Shown: in pieces, positions 62,713 to 64,000 of the stretch | Layout: the number at the start of each line of letters is the position of its first letter | How positions within the stretch are numbered: the first letter of the stretch is position 1 | Assembly (NCBI GenBank): GCA_964510375.1 | Contig: CAZEBR010000001.1 | Coordinates: 81,030 to 145,029 of the forward strand | Origin: CAYLJV01 sp964510375 | GTDB taxonomy: Archaea; Hadarchaeota; Hadarchaeia; Hadarchaeales; JAGGTB01 | Reading direction: 5' to 3' | Length of the DNA: 64,000 nucleotides | Translations under genes and position numbers: made by a program | The notes under the pieces: generated by a model | Databases searched by the model: none | The model's input: the letters and a program-made list of their open reading frames with translations, nothing else | What the model was told of the DNA's origin: nothing

Positions 62713-64000
62713 TTAGTGAATCCCGAGCCTGAGGGCGTTAATAATCACGAGCAGAGATATTCCCATGTCTCCTATCCCCACGGCGATGGAGAGGGTTATG
62801 AGGCCGAAAACGGCCATTACCGCAAGGGCACCTTTTACGATTAACGATACAGCGATGTTCTCCTTTATTCTACTCATTGTCCTCCCGCTGAGTTCCCAGA
62901 AATAGGAGATTTTTGACAGGTCGTCTTCCATCAGGACGATGTCGGCCGTTTCTATCGCCACGTCGGACCCTGCCGCCCCCATGGCTATACCCACGTTGGC
63001 TTCGGCGAGTGCCGGAGCATCGTTTACCCCGTCACCCACCATCGACACGTGCCCGTATTTTTCGGCCAGCTCCTCGATTATTTCCGCTTTTTCCTCGGGC
63101 AGCATCTCCGCGTGATACTCGTCAATACCCAACTCATCGGCGATTGCCTTCGCGACCTTTTCGTTGTCTCCGGTCAGCATCACCGTTTTGATATCTTTGT
63201 CTCTCAGTTTTTTCAGAACTTCTCTGGCATCCTCGCGGATTCTGTCCTTCACCGCGAATAGTGCCACCGCTTTCTCGTCCTTTCCTATCGCTATCACCGA
63301 TTTTCCTTCTTCCTCTAGTCTCTTGACTTTCTGTTTTGGATATTCTACCCCATGTTTATCCAAAAATCCAAGTCCACCCATCAGGTACTTTTCACCGTCG
63401 ATTGTTCCGATTATTCCCTCTCCGGGGACGGATTCGAACTCTTCCACATTACCGGGTTCGACCCTGCGTCCTTTTCCAAATCCCAGTATGGCTTTCGAGA
63501 GTGGATGTTTCGTCTTCGACTCCAACGTCACGGCGGCTCGAAGGATATTTTCTTCCGAGTCGTTGAGACGGATGAATTCCGTAACCTCGGGGTTACCCTC
63601 GGTTAGTGTCTGCGTCTTGTCGAAGGCAAGAACCTTGCTATCTTTTATCCCTTCTATGTAGCTTCCCCCTTTGATCAGTAGTCCGTTTCTAGCGGCCGAG
63701 GTTATCCCGGAAACCATGGTTATAGGTGTGGAAAGGACGAAAGCGCACGGACAAGAGACCGCTAAGAGGATGAGTGATCTGTAGACCCACGCTTTGACCG
63801 GCTGTGAAAATACCAGCACGGGGATTGTCGCCACCGAGATGGCCAGAATAAGAACGAGAGGGGTGTAATAGTTAGCCACCCTATTCACTAGGCTCTGGGT
63901 CTCCGACTTTTCTTCCTGCGCCACCTCTACCAAGTTAATAATTTTGGAAAGGGTTCGGGGATCGATAGGAAAACTCTTAAAACTCGCTCCGGAAACCGCA
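62713..64000 (-). CDS. P1B-type heavy-metal ATPase (partial), unusual DKTQT
   Basis: Metal-exporting P-type ATPase, C-terminal 428 residues; the frame is open to the right edge (FPIDPRTLSKIINLVEVAQ), so an apparent TTG start at 63933 is not real. CPC metal motif in AVSCPCAFVLSTP, SERCA-like GDGVNDAPALAEANVGIAMG, and HP in SKTKHPLSKAI indicate Zn/Cd/Pb type. The phosphorylation motif reads FDKTQTLTEG instead of DKTGT: the Gly is Gln (CAG codon). The catalytic Asp is kept. N-terminal metal domains are beyond the window. Confidence 0.93.
   Translation of the reverse strand, partial: AVSGASFKSFPIDPRTLSKIINLVEVAQEEKSETQSLVNRVANYYTPLVLILAISVATIPVLVFSQPVKAWVYRSLILLAVSCPCAFVLSTPITMVSGITSAARNGLLIKGGSYIEGIKDSKVLAFDKTQTLTEGNPEVTEFIRLNDSEENILRAAVTLESKTKHPLSKAILGFGKGRRVEPGNVEEFESVPGEGIIGTIDGEKYLMGGLGFLDKHGVEYPKQKVKRLEEEGKSVIAIGKDEKAVALFAVKDRIREDAREVLKKLRDKDIKTVMLTGDNEKVAKAIADELGIDEYHAEMLPEEKAEIIEELAEKYGHVSMVGDGVNDAPALAEANVGIAMGAAGSDVAIETADIVLMEDDLSKISYFWELSGRTMSRIKENIAVSLIVKGALAVMAVFGLITLSIAVGIGDMGISLLVIINALRLGIH

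Noticed and set aside
62713..63933. Complete ATPase starting at the TTG at 63933
   Set aside because: The frame is open and family-like up to base 64000, and a P1B ATPase needs its N-terminal helices, so the gene is cut by the window edge.
1..64000. CRISPR arrays, rRNA or tRNA genes, insertion sequences
   Set aside because: I saw no regularly spaced repeats, no rRNA or tRNA signature and no transposase motif. I could not run covariance searches, so a divergent tRNA could be missed.

Overview
The window comes from an archaeon. It carries two histones, fibrillarin and Nop5, the archaeal amidotransferase GatD/GatE, Hel308, RadA, a multi-OB RPA, an archaeal 20S proteasome beta subunit, bifunctional type V fructose-1,6-bisphosphate aldolase/phosphatase, Elp3, Dph6, a class I CCA-adding enzyme and the cupin-type phosphoglucose isomerase. 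Proteins are acidic, several promoters are leaderless with clear TATA boxes, and TTG and GTG starts are common. Acidic proteins plus trehalose synthase TreT suggest a salt-adapted, uncultured euryarchaeal lineage (MSBL1-like brine archaea would fit), but the lineage is inference. Two runs of N (21609-21665 and 49397-49406) mark a draft single-cell or metagenome assembly. Fibrillarin is cut by the left edge and a metal P-type ATPase by the right edge.

Layout. 1-13 kb: fibrillarin/Nop5, PurA, a histone followed by a small TBP-repeat-like protein, an Lrp regulator, a fused ADP-forming acyl-CoA synthetase with acetyltransferase domain, a one-cyclin-repeat TFB-like protein, GatE/GatD, GTP-type PEP carboxykinase divergent from a second Lrp regulator. 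13-26 kb: Elp3, FBP aldolase/phosphatase, TreT with a PPP-family phosphatase, Hel308, a DtxR-FeoB iron locus with two palindromic operators, ThpR, CCA enzyme, Dph6. 26-35 kb: a TIM-barrel protein, a COG1784 membrane protein paired with a membrane-anchored double OB-fold protein, proteasome beta, acyl-CoA synthetase beta subunit, a second histone, an SsnA-like amidohydrolase with a PreA-like flavoprotein, and unknown small proteins. 35-44 kb: topoisomerase I, MinD, phosphoglycolate phosphatase, RadA, RPA, HMG-CoA reductase interrupted by an in-frame TAA. 44-51 kb: nitrogen and amide genes (glutamate synthase, glutamine synthetase, fused GMP synthase, HisH, HisF).

51-58 kb is the most interesting block: a six-gene rnfCDGEAB operon whose RnfB is only 93 residues and lacks its ferredoxin domains, facing a gene that fuses a 12-13 helix MOP-superfamily (flippase/MATE-like) transporter to an ApbE flavin transferase. 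ApbE attaches FMN to RnfG and RnfD outside the membrane and needs FAD there, so the fusion reads as a possible FAD-export-and-attach protein. 58-64 kb: DapF and DapL (lysine/diaminopimelate), PdxT, a strongly paired 77-nt element, cupin PGI, PdxS and the P-type ATPase.

Together the genes describe gluconeogenesis (PEP carboxykinase, FBP aldolase/phosphatase, PGI), ADP-forming acyl-CoA energy conservation and an Rnf ion-pumping ferredoxin oxidoreductase, with standard archaeal replication, repair and RNA-modification machinery.
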